Below, piece after piece: positions 46,640 to 55,557 of a stretch of DNA of 56,405 nt. The position numbers and the translations under genes were made by a program. The stretch's first letter is position 1; every line of letters begins with the position of its first letter. The DNA comes from Roseomonas sp. (lineage in GTDB: Bacteria; Pseudomonadota; Alphaproteobacteria; Acetobacterales; Acetobacteraceae), in assembly GCA_020249505.1 (NCBI GenBank), contig JADCFN010000027.1, positions 1-56,405 on the forward strand, written 5' to 3'. The notes under the pieces were generated by a model, which did not search any database, was not told the DNA's origin, and was given only the letters and a program-made list of their open reading frames with translations.

Positions 46640-47751
46640 CCCAAACGCGGCATAGGGTTGGCGATGGGCATGGCCATTTTCGTCTTACCCAACGCATTCC
46701 AACCACGATCATATTGCGGAGGCGTGGGCACCGCTTCCGTGCGACCAAGCTCGGCTGCTGCATGCAAGGGCCAATAGGGGTCGCGCAGCAGCACGCGCGC
46801 CAGATAAATCCAATCCGCATGGCCTTCATCCAGAATGGCCTGCGCCTGCTTCGCTTCCGTAATCAGGCCAACCGCGGCGGTGACGATGCCAGCGCCCTTC
46901 TTCACCTCTGCCGCACCTGGCACCTGATAGCCAGGCCCAAGCGGGATTTGCTGGCGCGGGTCATTGCCGCCGGAAGACACATCCATGAAATCCACGCCAA
47001 GCGCCTTGAAGCGGCGCGACAGCTCTACGGTTTCTTCCGTGGTCCAGCCGCCATCCACCCAATCCGTGTGCGAAACACGCACGCCCAGCACAGCATCGGA
47101 TGGCATGGCGGCGCGCATGGCGGCAGCGATTTCAAGCGGCAGCCGCGCGCGGCCTTCGAAATCTCCGCCCCAACGGTCATTGCGCTTATTGGTCAGCGGG
47201 CTCAGGAATTGATGCAGCAAATAGCCATGCGCGGCATGCAATTCGATCAGACGGTAGCCGGCCTTGATGGAACGCTTGGTGGCGGCGACGAAGGCTTCGA
47301 TGGTGGCCGCAATTTCCGCTTCCGTCATGGCGCGCGGCGGCATGAAATCACCAAAGGCCTCAGCCGAGGGGCCAAGGGTTTCCCAGGAAGGCTCCGCCGG
47401 GCCTGGCAGCCAAGCCTGCTTGCGTGATGCCTTACGCCCGGCATGAGCCAATTGAATGGCGGGCACGGTGCCAAGCGCTGAAAGCGCGGACGCCAATTGC
47501 GTGTGGCTTGCCAGATGAGCGTCAGACCAAATGCCGACATCGCCGGGGCTGATGCGGCCTTCCGGCACCACGGCGGTGGCTTCCACCATCACCATGCCAG
47601 CACCCCCGGCGGCACGCGCGCCCAGATGCACCAGATGCCATTCGGTTGGGATGCCATCATCATGGCAGGAATACTGGCACATGGGTGCGACGCCGATGCG
47701 ATTGGAAAAAGTAACGCCGCGCAGCGTCAGGGGGGAAAACAGATCGGTCAC
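46636..47751 (-). CDS. Old-yellow-enzyme family ene-reductase (YqjM-like)
   Basis: 371 residues from GTG 47751, chosen because it overlaps the upstream stop as GTGA and has GGAGG 10 bases away; a longer frame runs back into the lipoprotein gene. FMN-dependent: [15 protein letters not shown] near 17-31, [21 protein letters not shown], and [23 protein letters not shown] with the substrate-binding HAAH. Reduces activated C=C bonds of aldehydes, enones or nitro-compounds, removing electrophiles. Coupled to selO downstream. Confidence 0.9.
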   Translation of the reverse strand: MTDLFSPLTLRGVTFSNRIGVAPMCQYSCHDDGIPTEWHLVHLGARAAGGAGMVMVEATAVVPEGRISPGDVGIWSDAHLASHTQLASALSALGTVPAIQLAHAGRKASRKQAWLPGPAEPSWETLGPSAEAFGDFMPPRAMTEAEIAATIEAFVAATKRSIKAGYRLIELHAAHGYLLHQFLSPLTNKRNDRWGGDFEGRARLPLEIAAAMRAAMPSDAVLGVRVSHTDWVDGGWTTEETVELSRRFKALGVDFMDVSSGGNDPRQQIPLGPGYQVPGAAEVKKGAGIVTAAVGLITEAKQAQAILDEGHADWIYLARVLLRDPYWPLHAAAELGRTEAVPTPPQYDRGWNALGKTKMAMPIANPMPRLG

Positions 47752-48563
47752 GGGCGGGAAGCCTCCGGGTTGGGCGAAGTGGTCCAGGGCGGCAGCCGCC
47801 CCAATCGGTTTTCGAATATGGCGAACCATTGCGGCGCGCCAGGGGGGGCGGGCAGCAAAATGCCGCGCCGATCGGTCGGGAAGCGCGCGAGTGTCACCGC
47901 ATCCTGAATATTGCCGCCAATGGCTTCAACCATGCCGTGATGGTTGCGGATGACAATATCGCAATGCATGGGTCGGAATCGTCCCTGATCCCCGGCGCGA
48001 TCCTGCCAATGAGCCAGCGGCGCACGCGACCGATCAGCGCAGAGCAAATCACCCGGCGCGGCAACGCGGTCCCGCACCCGATGCGGAATGAAGGGTGCCT
48101 GATGCGGAAATTCCCGCGCATCGGCGACCATGCCATCAATGCTGGTGCCATGCGCTGCAGAGGGCCGGAATTCCCGTGCATCAATCCCGGCTGTCTGCAT
48201 CACAAAAGAAATGAAGGCGGCGGACCAGGCATCCTGCTGCCATTGCCCTTCATACCCCGCACGAAATAGCGCGCGATTGCGCGTGATGATATCGCGCCCT
48301 TCCGGCACCGCCCGCCAATAGGCTTGCAGGCGCGGGAAGCCGGTGGGGTCCGATTCCTGCGCTGGGCCCGGCTGCCGGTCTGACACTTGCCGCCCCCATT
48401 CTTCCCATTCCGCGATGGCGATGCGGAGCATTCTTTCGCGCGCCAGCGGCGGATAGGAAAGTGGCGCTTCCCGTGGCGCCGGCGGCGCGACGGCGCAGGC
48501 CGCGAGCAGCACGGTCAGCAATAATGCCAGATAAAGCCGAGCCTTGAGCATGCTTGCCTTCAC
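47748..48563 (-). CDS. DUF2272 lipoprotein
   Basis: 271 residues from GTG 48563 (overlapping the CMD-like stop); ATG 48551 is an alternative. Signal with lipobox LAAC ending at C23 in LLTVLLAACAVAPP, so it is a membrane-bound lipoprotein. The body matches DUF2272: WSAAFISFVMQTAGI, the PGDLLCADRS motif, MHCDIVIRN and GGNIQDAV. The CxxA/HxxIV pattern resembles CHAP/NlpC-type amidase cores with one Cys and one His. Cell-wall role plausible but unproven. Confidence 0.8.
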   Translation of the reverse strand: MKASMLKARLYLALLLTVLLAACAVAPPAPREAPLSYPPLARERMLRIAIAEWEEWGRQVSDRQPGPAQESDPTGFPRLQAYWRAVPEGRDIITRNRALFRAGYEGQWQQDAWSAAFISFVMQTAGIDAREFRPSAAHGTSIDGMVADAREFPHQAPFIPHRVRDRVAAPGDLLCADRSRAPLAHWQDRAGDQGRFRPMHCDIVIRNHHGMVEAIGGNIQDAVTLARFPTDRRGILLPAPPGAPQWFAIFENRLGRLPPWTTSPNPEASRP

Positions 48564-49336
48564 ACCTTATCCAGCGTGGCGAAGGCTTCCTGCGCGATAT
48601 TCAGCGCCTTCAGCATGAAGGCGAACCCGTTGTAAGGCCCGCCCTGGATCAGCGCTTCAATGATGTCACCCCTGCTGGCCCCGATATTGAGCGCGGATAA
48701 GATGAATTTGCGCAGCAAAATATCATGATCCAAGGCCGCGAAGGACGCTACGGCACAAAGCGCGCGCAACCGCCGATCAAGCCCCGGCCGGTCCCAGATC
48801 TCGCCATAGCAATACTGCACCACCAGCGGATAAATGCTGCCCGTGGCGGGATTATCCGGCGCGGCATGGCCTTCATGCCGACGTTCAGCATGCAGCGCGC
48901 CTTGCAGGTCTCGGCCGCGTTCCATCAGCACTTCCAGCGAATCAGCGCGCGGTGCGTCGGGTTCAAGCGTGATGCCTTCCTCCGCAAAGACCGCTAAGGC
49001 CGTTTCCAGTGCGGTTTCGGATGCTGCGAAGCCCCGATAAATGCCGATCTGGATCAGGATTTCCACAATGGCGCGCGGCGTCAGGCCAAGCTTCAGCGCG
49101 GCGGCAACGTGGCGGCGCAATTGCGCCTGGTTTTGCACGGAACAGAGCACCGCCAGCGTCACCGCCATGCGTTCCTGGCGGGACAGGCCGGGTCGGTTCC
49201 AGATATTGCCATAGACAAGTTCGGCCATCAGATCGCCAAAGCCAAAGGCGCCATTGGCCAGCGCGGCTTCGCCCGCGCCGAAAATCTCAGCGCGCTCAGC
49301 CCTGCCGCTGCGGTTCAAATCATCGCGTTGTGTCAT
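48560..49336 (-). CDS. Carboxymuconolactone-decarboxylase-family protein, double domain
   Basis: 258 residues. Two copies of the CMD all-alpha fold, about 30-125 and 160-250. The first has YGNIWNRPGLSRQERMAVTLAVLCSVQNQAQLRRH, the second YGEIWDRPGLDRRLRALCAVASFAALDHDI. The AhpD peroxidase CXXC is absent, leaving a single Cys in each half, so a peroxidase role is unlikely; it is closer to the 4-carboxymuconolactone decarboxylase side. First gene of the SelO operon, with GGGGTAGG before its ATG. Real activity unknown. Confidence 0.8.
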   Translation of the reverse strand: MTQRDDLNRSGRAERAEIFGAGEAALANGAFGFGDLMAELVYGNIWNRPGLSRQERMAVTLAVLCSVQNQAQLRRHVAAALKLGLTPRAIVEILIQIGIYRGFAASETALETALAVFAEEGITLEPDAPRADSLEVLMERGRDLQGALHAERRHEGHAAPDNPATGSIYPLVVQYCYGEIWDRPGLDRRLRALCAVASFAALDHDILLRKFILSALNIGASRGDIIEALIQGGPYNGFAFMLKALNIAQEAFATLDKV

Positions 49337-49427
49337 GGCCTACCCCTTCTGGCGCGGGGGCAAGCTAACGCCCCCCATGAATCAGGCAAGCGCCGGGGGC
49401 CTTCCCCTTCGCGCCCAGGCGGTCCAC

Positions 49428-50072
49428 ATGAGGGCCATGTTCCGCCGCGCCCTGCTTGCCGCCCCGCTTTTGCTGCCGCTCCCCGCCCTGGCGCAGCCCA
49501 GGGCGGCTGCGCTTTCCGACCGTGACAGACGCGATATCGCGGCTGTCGAGGCCTATTTGAACCGGCTGACCACACTCCGCGCCCGGTTTCTGCAAATCGC
49601 GCAGAATGGCGCTTCCGCGCAGGGCTGGGCCTATATCTCCCGCCCGGGGCGGATGCGCTTTGATTATGACCCGCCGGAACCCCTGCTGCTGGTGGCGGAT
49701 GGCAACCAATTCCTGCTCTATGACCGGGAATTGAAGGCGCCGACCACGCTGCCCACCAGCGCCACACCGCTTGGGATGCTGCTGCGCCCAGAAATCCGGC
49801 TTTCCGGCGATGTGACTATCAGCCGCGTCCAGCGCGATGGCGGGTTTCTGCGCATCACCCTGTTCCGCACCAGCGACCCGCGAGAGGGCTCCTTGACCCT
49901 GGTGTTCCAGCCGGAACCGTTGGAATTGCGCCAATGGGCGGTACTGGACGCCCAGGGGCGCGAAACGCGGGTGACTCTGACGCAGGTTGAAACCGGGATG
50001 CCGCTAAATGCGCGCATGTTCCAGTTCAACCATCCGCAGTTTTTTGAGCCGGGCGGGGCGGGGGGCAGGTAA
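49428..50072 (+). CDS. lolA: Outer-membrane lipoprotein carrier LolA
   Basis: 214 residues from ATG 49428 (ATG 49437 also possible). Signal peptide 1-22 with cleavage after ALA. The mature domain has the LolA pattern: LNRLTTLRARFLQIAQNG, GWAYISRPGRMRFDYDPPEPLLLVADG, LYDRELKAPTTLP. Carries lipoproteins across the periplasm to LolB. Diverges from the SelO operon with 91 bases between, and precedes secB, another export factor. Confidence 0.9.
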   Translation: MRAMFRRALLAAPLLLPLPALAQPRAAALSDRDRRDIAAVEAYLNRLTTLRARFLQIAQNGASAQGWAYISRPGRMRFDYDPPEPLLLVADGNQFLLYDRELKAPTTLPTSATPLGMLLRPEIRLSGDVTISRVQRDGGFLRITLFRTSDPREGSLTLVFQPEPLELRQWAVLDAQGRETRVTLTQVETGMPLNARMFQFNHPQFFEPGGAGGR

Positions 50073-50075
50073 TCA

Positions 50076-50092
50076 GGGCGGGTTTGCCGCCC
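50076..50092 (+). terminator. Short GC-rich hairpin after lolA
   Basis: GGGCGG, loop GTTTG, CCGCCC, starting 4 bases after the lolA stop. Perfect 6-bp stem with no T-run. Possibly a weak terminator or mRNA 3' stabiliser between lolA and secB. Confidence 0.3.
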
Positions 50093-50161
50093 CGCCCCCC
50101 GCGTGCTACCGCCCGGCGCAAACAGGCGGCTCTGCCCGCCCCCGCTTCGAAAGGTTTTGTC

Positions 50162-50671
50162 ATGTCCGAACAATCCGCCGACCAGCCCGCCAATGGCCCC
50201 GCGCAGATGGCGCCCAGCCCCATCACGCTCAACTTGCAATACACCAAGGATCTGTCCTTCGAAGTGCCGGGCGCGCCGCAAATCTTCATCAATCTGCGCG
50301 AAGCGCCCAAGGTTGACATTGCGCTGGATGTCCAGGCCCGCCGCCTGCAGGAAGGCCAGGAGAATTTTGAGGTCACGCTTCAAATCCGCTGCGAAGCCAA
50401 GATCGGCACCGAAACCCCGGCCTTCATCGCCGAGCTGGTCTATTGCGGCATTTTCACCCTGAATGGCATCGCGCCCGAGATGCTGGAACCCGTGCTGCTG
50501 GTTGAATGCCCGCGCCTGCTGTTCCCCTTCGCGCGCAATATCCTGGCCGATGTGACGCGTGATGGTGGCTTCCCGCCCGTGCTGCTGGCGCCGATTGATT
50601 TCGTCGCCCTTTGGCAGAATCGCCGCGCGCAGCAGCAGGTGGCCGCCGCCCCTGCCCAAGGAAATGCCTGA
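50162..50671 (+). CDS. secB: Protein-export chaperone SecB
   Basis: 169 residues from ATG 50162. Keeps preproteins unfolded and hands them to SecA. Family motifs: LNLQYTKDLSFEVPGAP, VEVTLQIRCEAKI-type central strands, AELVYCGIFTLNGI, and LLVECPRLLFPFARNILADVTRDGGFPPVLLAPIDFVALW. Acidic N-terminal and Gln/Ala-rich C-terminal tails are usual in alphaproteobacteria. Followed by a terminator-like hairpin. Confidence 0.95.
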   Translation: MSEQSADQPANGPAQMAPSPITLNLQYTKDLSFEVPGAPQIFINLREAPKVDIALDVQARRLQEGQENFEVTLQIRCEAKIGTETPAFIAELVYCGIFTLNGIAPEMLEPVLLVECPRLLFPFARNILADVTRDGGFPPVLLAPIDFVALWQNRRAQQQVAAAPAQGNA

Positions 50672-50678
50672 ATCCGGC

Positions 50679-50706
50679 GCCTGGGGCGAAAAAACGCTCC
50701 CCAGGC
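50679..50706 (+). terminator. Hairpin between secB and hemH
   Basis: GCCTGGGG, 12-base loop containing six A, CCCCAGGC: perfect 8-bp stem starting 7 bases after the secB stop, followed by TGCTTTG. It has only three T downstream, so efficiency is uncertain, but position and strength suit termination of secB. Confidence 0.5.
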
Positions 50707-50741
50707 TGCTTTGAACCCTTGACCACCAGCCCGCGCATGTC

Positions 50742-51872
50742 ATGTGCGGGCGCATGGATCAGATGATGCCCGCAACGCCGCGCCGCCAGCGCCTGGCTAT
50801 TGTGCTGTTTAACCTCGGCGGACCCGATGCGCCGGAAAGCGTGCGGCCATTCCTGGTGAACCTGTTCACCGACCCGGCCATTTTGCGCGTGCCGGGCTTC
50901 ATCCGCCCCTGGCTTGGCCGGCTGATCGCCTGGCGCCGCACCAAGCCGGCGCAGGAAAACTATGCCGTGCTGGGTGGGCGTTCGCCGCTCCGGGAACTGA
51001 CGGAAGAACAGGCGAGCAGTCTGGAAGCCGCCTTGGCCGATGAACCGGGCACGGAAACCCGCTGCTTTGTCGCCATGCGCTATTGGCACCCGATGAGCGA
51101 TGAATGCGCCCGCGCCGTGAAGGATTGGGCGCCGGATCGCATTTTGCTGGTGCCGCTCTATCCGCAATTCTCCACCACCACCACGGGTTCAAGCCTGGTG
51201 GCGTGGCAGGATGCCACGCGCAAGATTGGGCTGGATGTGCCGACCACGGCGCTGTGTTGCTGGCATTCGGATCAGGGTTTTGCGGCGGCCACCGCGCGGC
51301 TGGTGCGGGAAGCCTATGCCAAGGCGCGCGCGGAATTGCCGTCAGAAGTACCGCTCCGCGTGTTGTTTTCCGCCCATGGTCTGCCGGAATCCATTGTGAA
51401 AGCGGGCGATCCTTATCAATGGCAGGTCGAGCAGACCGTCGCCGCCGTGGTCGCTGAATTGGCGATGCCGGAGCTTGACCACATTGTCTGCTACCAGTCC
51501 CGCGTGACGCCGCAGGTCTGGATCGGGCCTTCCACGGAAGGCGAGATTGAACGCGCGGCGGAAGAAAAGGTCGCGATCCTGATCTGCCCCATCGCCTTTG
51601 TCTCAGAACATTCCGAAACCCTGGTGGAATTGGATGTGGAATATCGGGAGGAGGCCGAGCATCTCGGCATTCCCGGCTATTTCCGCGTACCGGCGCAGAA
51701 TAGTGACCCGGCTTTCATCGCATCCCTCGCGCATCTGGTGCGGGGAGCCTTGCAATCCGGGCGCAGCCTTTGTTCCTTTGCGGGCGGGCGGCAATGCCCG
51801 AAGCAGCATCGCGATTGCCCGCATGAAAAGCTGCGCGTTGAGACCCACTCGCGCGCCAAAGCCGAGGCATGA
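50742..51872 (+). CDS. hemH: Ferrochelatase
   Basis: Inserts iron into protoporphyrin in the last step of haem synthesis. 376 residues. Motifs: LFNLGGPDAPESVRPFLVNLF, RYWHPMSDE, LYPQFSTTTTGSS, the active-site His in FSAHGLPESIVKAGDPY, and ICPIAFVSEHSETLVELDVEY. The C-terminal tail has three cysteines (CSFAGGRQC and RDC) of the kind that hold a [2Fe-2S] cluster in some alphaproteobacterial ferrochelatases. ATG 50742 or 50754. Its stop overlaps the HAD phosphatase start. Confidence 0.94.
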   Translation: MCGRMDQMMPATPRRQRLAIVLFNLGGPDAPESVRPFLVNLFTDPAILRVPGFIRPWLGRLIAWRRTKPAQENYAVLGGRSPLRELTEEQASSLEAALADEPGTETRCFVAMRYWHPMSDECARAVKDWAPDRILLVPLYPQFSTTTTGSSLVAWQDATRKIGLDVPTTALCCWHSDQGFAAATARLVREAYAKARAELPSEVPLRVLFSAHGLPESIVKAGDPYQWQVEQTVAAVVAELAMPELDHIVCYQSRVTPQVWIGPSTEGEIERAAEEKVAILICPIAFVSEHSETLVELDVEYREEAEHLGIPGYFRVPAQNSDPAFIASLAHLVRGALQSGRSLCSFAGGRQCPKQHRDCPHEKLRVETHSRAKAEA

Positions 51873-52522
51873 AGCGCCCCGCCGCCATCCTGTTTGATTG
51901 CGATGGTGTGCTCGCCGATACCGAATGGGTGGTGAATAAGATTGTCGCCGAGGAAATGACTCTGCGCGGCTGGCCCATGACCGCTGCCGAAGCGCGGGAG
52001 ACATTTCTGGGGCTCGCGCTGCCCGATATGCTGCCGCGGATTGAAGCGCGCGTCGGGGTGCTGCCGCCTGATTGGGCGCAGGAAATCTCGACGCTCATCG
52101 CGCGGCGCATGGCGGAAGAAACGCTCGCTATTCCGGGCGCGGTGGAAGCGGTGCGTGCCTTGACTGCGGCGGGTGTGCCGGTGGCGGTGGCTTCCAATTC
52201 CTCCCGGTTTGAATTGGCGGCGAAGATGCGGAGCCTGGGCTTGGCGCAGGTTTTCGCCGGGCGGGTGTTTTCCTATGAGGATGTGCCGCGCCCGAAGCCT
52301 TGGCCGGATATCTATCTGGCGGCGGCAGCGGCCTGTGGCGCTGCGCCGCAGGATTGCGTGGTGATTGAAGATAGCGTGCCCGGCGTGCGCGCGGGGCGTG
52401 CGGCGGGCTGCCGCGTGCTGGGTTTTTGTCATGAAAGCCCCGCTGCGATGCTGGCCGCGCATGGGGCGGAGCCTTTTGCGGATATGGCGGCTTTGCCGGG
52501 GTTGTTGTTGGGGGAAGGCTGA
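51869..52522 (+). CDS. HAD-superfamily phosphatase (beta-phosphoglucomutase-like)
   Basis: 217 residues. Nucleophile D10 and acid D12 in ILFDCDGVLADTE, a four-helix cap domain at about 18-85, Thr/Ser motif VASNSSR, Lys in RPKPWPDIYLAAA, and the acidic VIEDSVPGVRAG. This is the subfamily of small-molecule phosphatases such as phosphoglycolate or sugar phosphatases and beta-phosphoglucomutase. Starts inside the hemH stop (ATGA). Substrate unknown. Confidence 0.85.
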   Translation: MKRPAAILFDCDGVLADTEWVVNKIVAEEMTLRGWPMTAAEARETFLGLALPDMLPRIEARVGVLPPDWAQEISTLIARRMAEETLAIPGAVEAVRALTAAGVPVAVASNSSRFELAAKMRSLGLAQVFAGRVFSYEDVPRPKPWPDIYLAAAAACGAAPQDCVVIEDSVPGVRAGRAAGCRVLGFCHESPAAMLAAHGAEPFADMAALPGLLLGEG

Positions 52523-52546
52523 TCCGGTCTTGCGGAAGAAGCAGCC

Positions 52547-53167
52547 ATGACCCTGCGCGCTTGGTTCAGCTTCAAGGGGCGCATCAGCCGCAAGACTTGG
52601 TGGGTTTACTATTTTTTGGTGCCGTTAGGCATCAATGTTGGCGTCGCCATATTGGATGATTTTGTCCGACAGAAAATTTTTTTTGGGGAGCGTTTTGTTC
52701 ATTCATCCGTGATGCCCTTGACCGCCATAGCCATTAGCCTCTGGGTGACAATGGCCGGCCAAACTAAGCGCTGGCATGATAGAGGCAAAACTGGCTGGGC
52801 CGTTTTGTTTACAATGATCCCAAGCGTATTGATGGCCTCACCCCTTTTGTATGCTAATCGCGTTCCCGAAGAGTTCTGGTTCATTTTATTGATTTCATGT
52901 GTACCATTTATGTCGGTCTTTCTATTTTTCTTTCTAGTCATGGCCGCAATCCGGGATACCGAGATTGCCATCTTGTATGAGCCGATAAAATTCTTGTTGG
53001 TAATTGTGATGTTGGCCCCACTGGCTTTCCTTTTCTTACTGGGGGGCAGCCTAATGATTTTTGTCGGCGGCTTTATGCGAGGCGTTTCCGGCCCCAATCG
53101 CTTCGGCCCTGATCCACTGGCGCGGCCTGACGCCGCAAATATTGCGCTTCCTCCGCCGCCTCAGTAG
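52547..53167 (+). CDS. DUF805 membrane protein with an extra hydrophobic insertion
   Basis: 206 residues from ATG 52547 (GGAAG site). FSFKGRISRKTWWVYYFLVPL at the start, TKRWHDRGKTGW in the middle and RGVSGPNRFGPDPL at the end are DUF805 hallmarks (small multi-helix inner-membrane proteins of unknown role). Compared with the next copy it has an extra stretch of about 70-80 residues (from the second helix pair to the third), very hydrophobic. The encoding DNA of this stretch (about 52600-53080) is clearly AT-rich against the neighbours, which suggests different origin or relaxed selection. Confidence 0.8.
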   Translation: MTLRAWFSFKGRISRKTWWVYYFLVPLGINVGVAILDDFVRQKIFFGERFVHSSVMPLTAIAISLWVTMAGQTKRWHDRGKTGWAVLFTMIPSVLMASPLLYANRVPEEFWFILLISCVPFMSVFLFFFLVMAAIRDTEIAILYEPIKFLLVIVMLAPLAFLFLLGGSLMIFVGGFMRGVSGPNRFGPDPLARPDAANIALPPPPQ

Positions 53168-53198
53168 CCTGACGACAAAGTTTGAGGAGCAAAAGCTG

Positions 53199-53750
53199 AT
53201 GACACTGGCGCAATGGTTCAGCTTCAATGGCCGTATCAGCCGCAAGACCTGATGGATTTTCTATTTCCTGATTCCGATTGGCATCAATATCGCCGCCAGC
53301 GGTTTGGATGGGATGATCTCTGGCCCGAAGAATGCCTTGCCGGATAAATCAGGCATGGGCGATGTCGGCATGGGGCCTTTCTCCATGATCGCTGGTCTGG
53401 GTGGACTTTGGGTCGCCCTGGCCGGGCAGGCCAAGCGCTGGCATGACCGCGATAAATCCGGCTGGTGGGTTTTGGTCTCCTTCATCCCCCTGATCGGCTG
53501 GCTTTGGGCCTTCATCGTTGCGGGCTTTCTGCGCGGCACGCCTGGCTATAATCGCTTTGGTCCTGACCCGCTGGCGCCGGAGCTTCCCCCCGGAGGCTAC
53601 GGCGGCGGCTATCAGCCGCCCTATCCGCAGCAGGCACCGGGGGGTTGGCAGCCGCAAGGACCTCCACCGCCGCCTTCCGGGGGTTGGGGCGCGCCGCCAC
53701 CGCCGCCACCCCAGGGCGGGGGCAGCGTGCCGCCCATTCGCCGGGGCTGA
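53199..53750 (+). pseudogene. Second DUF805 gene with an in-frame TGA at codon 18
   Basis: Reads MTLAQWFSFNGRISRKT, then TGA (53250-53252), then WIFYFLIPIGI and on to a stop at 53750. The first copy has TGG at the same place (KTWW), so one base change, TGG to TGA, explains the break. The rest of the frame is intact: KRWHDRDKSGW, PGYNRFGPDPL and a Pro/Gly-rich tail of about 55 residues (PPPPPSGGWG, PPPPPPQGGG). AGGAGC precedes the ATG. Re-initiation at ATG 53304 would lose the first helix. It could be a recent nonsense mutation or a sequencing error. Confidence 0.8.
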
Positions 53751-53799
53751 ACCGCAAAGCGCGATTTCCCTGGCGCGCTTTCCGCGTTAAGGAAACCGC

Positions 53800-55488
53800 G
53801 TGCCCGATACCTCCCCGCCGCCCGATCGCCTTTCCGAAGCTGAGGCTCCGCCGGAACAGGCAAAGCGCGGCTTCTCCCCACTGCTCCGGCGCATTCTGCT
53901 GCTGAATGCGCTGCCGCCGGCCTTGCTCGCGGCTTCCCTGCTTTACCTCGACCAATATCAGAACGCGCTTTTGGGCGCGGAGGTTGAGGCCATGCGCACC
54001 CAGGCGCGCATCTATGCCGGCGCGATCGCCGAAGCCGCGGTGCGGCCGGAAGGCGAACGCTATGTGCTGCAATTGGAAGCGGCGCGGCCCTTGCTCAGGC
54101 GCTTGGTGGACCCCTCCCCCAATACCCAGGCGCGGTTATTGGACACGGCCGGCCTGCTGGTCGCCGATAGCCGCATCCGCGATGGTGTTGGCGGCGCGGT
54201 GATTGCCGAACCCTTGCCGCCGCCCGAGCCGCGCGGCGCGCTGACTTCCACCGTGGCCGGCATTTACGAAAGGATGGTCGGCCTTTTCCCGGCCCTGCTG
54301 CGCGGGCGCGGCGGCCCGGGGATGGTGGTGGATAGCGCGCCTGATGCGCCAGATTTCGATTGGCAGCCCGATCTTGGCCCCGATCGGCGGGAAGAATTGC
54401 GCATGGCGCTGGAAGGCGGCGTCACCCCCTATATCCGCCGCAGCGCGGATGGCCGCTTGCTGGTAAGCGTCGCGGAACCCGCGCGCCGAGGCACGCAAAG
54501 TGTCGGCATTGTGCTGCTGACGCGTGAAGCACGCGAAGTGGATCGGCGGCTGTTTGAAATTCGCGCTTCCGTGCTGCTGCTTTTCGCGACCGCGCTGATT
54601 CTGACAGTGGCGCTTTCGCTTTATTTGTCGCGCACCATCGCCACGCCCATGCTCGATCTGGCGCGTGCGACGCAACGCATCCGCGAAGGTGAAGGCCGCG
54701 CGCAATCCGTGCCGGATACGCTGCTAAAGCGCAATGATGAGATCGGCGTGCTAGCGCGGGATTTGCAAAATTCCGCCCGCGCGCTTTGGTCGCGCATTGA
54801 CGCCAATGAACGCTTCGCCGCTGATGTCGCGCATGAATTGCGCAATCCGCTGACGAGTGTGCGGAGCGCCATTGAAACGCTGCGCCGCGTGGAAGACCCG
54901 GCCAGCCGCAACCGCTTGCTCGCGATCATTGCCGATGATGCCGTGCGCATGGATCGGCTGATTGGCGATATCAGCGATTCATCGCGGGTGGATGCGGAAT
55001 TGTCGCGCACCATCTCAACGCCGGTGGATATCGCGCCCATCCTGTCAGCGCTTTCCGATCTGCACGGCGCAACGCGGGCTGAAGATGACCCGGTGGTGCT
55101 GCTGGAAGCCGAAGATGGGCCGCTGGTGGTGCGCGGTGTGGAAGGGCGCATTGTGCAGGTGTTCCGCAATCTGCTCGGCAATGCGCTTTCCTTCAGCCCA
55201 CCGCATGGCACGGTGAAGGTCAGCGCGCGCCATGCCGGCGCGATGGTGGAAGTTGTGGTGGAAGACCAAGGCCCCGGCATTCCCGAACAGAAGCTTGAAA
55301 GCATTTTTGAGCGTTTCTATTCCGAACGCCCGAGCGGAGAGCGCTTCGGCCAGCATTCCGGCCTTGGGCTTTCCATCAGTCGGCAGATTGTGGAAGGCCT
55401 GCGCGGGCGCATATCGGCGGAGAATATCCGGGACGCCAGCGGTGCGGTGACCGGCGCACGCTTCATGGTGCTGCTGCCAGCCGGCTGA
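53800..55488 (+). CDS. ChvG-type sensor histidine kinase
   Basis: 562 residues from GTG 53800 (AAGGAA site). First membrane helix at about 31-50, a periplasmic stimulus-sensing domain at 52-253, second helix 256-277, HAMP at 278-330, HisKA with phospho-acceptor H345 (FAADVAHELRNPLTS), and an ATPase domain with RNLLGNALSFSP, EDQGPGIPEQ, FERFYS and HSGLGLSIS. The arrangement matches ChvG/ExoS kinases that sense acidity and cell-envelope state. The usual partner chvI response regulator and hprK gene are missing beside it, so the partner is elsewhere or the gene is an orphan. Confidence 0.85.
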   Translation: MPDTSPPPDRLSEAEAPPEQAKRGFSPLLRRILLLNALPPALLAASLLYLDQYQNALLGAEVEAMRTQARIYAGAIAEAAVRPEGERYVLQLEAARPLLRRLVDPSPNTQARLLDTAGLLVADSRIRDGVGGAVIAEPLPPPEPRGALTSTVAGIYERMVGLFPALLRGRGGPGMVVDSAPDAPDFDWQPDLGPDRREELRMALEGGVTPYIRRSADGRLLVSVAEPARRGTQSVGIVLLTREAREVDRRLFEIRASVLLLFATALILTVALSLYLSRTIATPMLDLARATQRIREGEGRAQSVPDTLLKRNDEIGVLARDLQNSARALWSRIDANERFAADVAHELRNPLTSVRSAIETLRRVEDPASRNRLLAIIADDAVRMDRLIGDISDSSRVDAELSRTISTPVDIAPILSALSDLHGATRAEDDPVVLLEAEDGPLVVRGVEGRIVQVFRNLLGNALSFSPPHGTVKVSARHAGAMVEVVVEDQGPGIPEQKLESIFERFYSERPSGERFGQHSGLGLSISRQIVEGLRGRISAENIRDASGAVTGARFMVLLPAG

Positions 55489-55557
55489 TTCCGCTTCCCA
55501 GACCAGGCTTTTATGTTAGGCTTCCCGACAAGAAAGCAATGACGGGAGGGTCAAGGC

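Noticed and set aside
48560-49336. AhpD-type alkylhydroperoxidase
   Set aside because: The CXXC active site is missing in both CMD repeats.
53250-53252. Selenocysteine or recoded TGA in the second DUF805 gene
   Set aside because: The sister gene has Trp here and many genes in the window use TGA as a normal stop; no selenocysteine insertion hairpin is evident right after it. A nonsense mutation is simpler.
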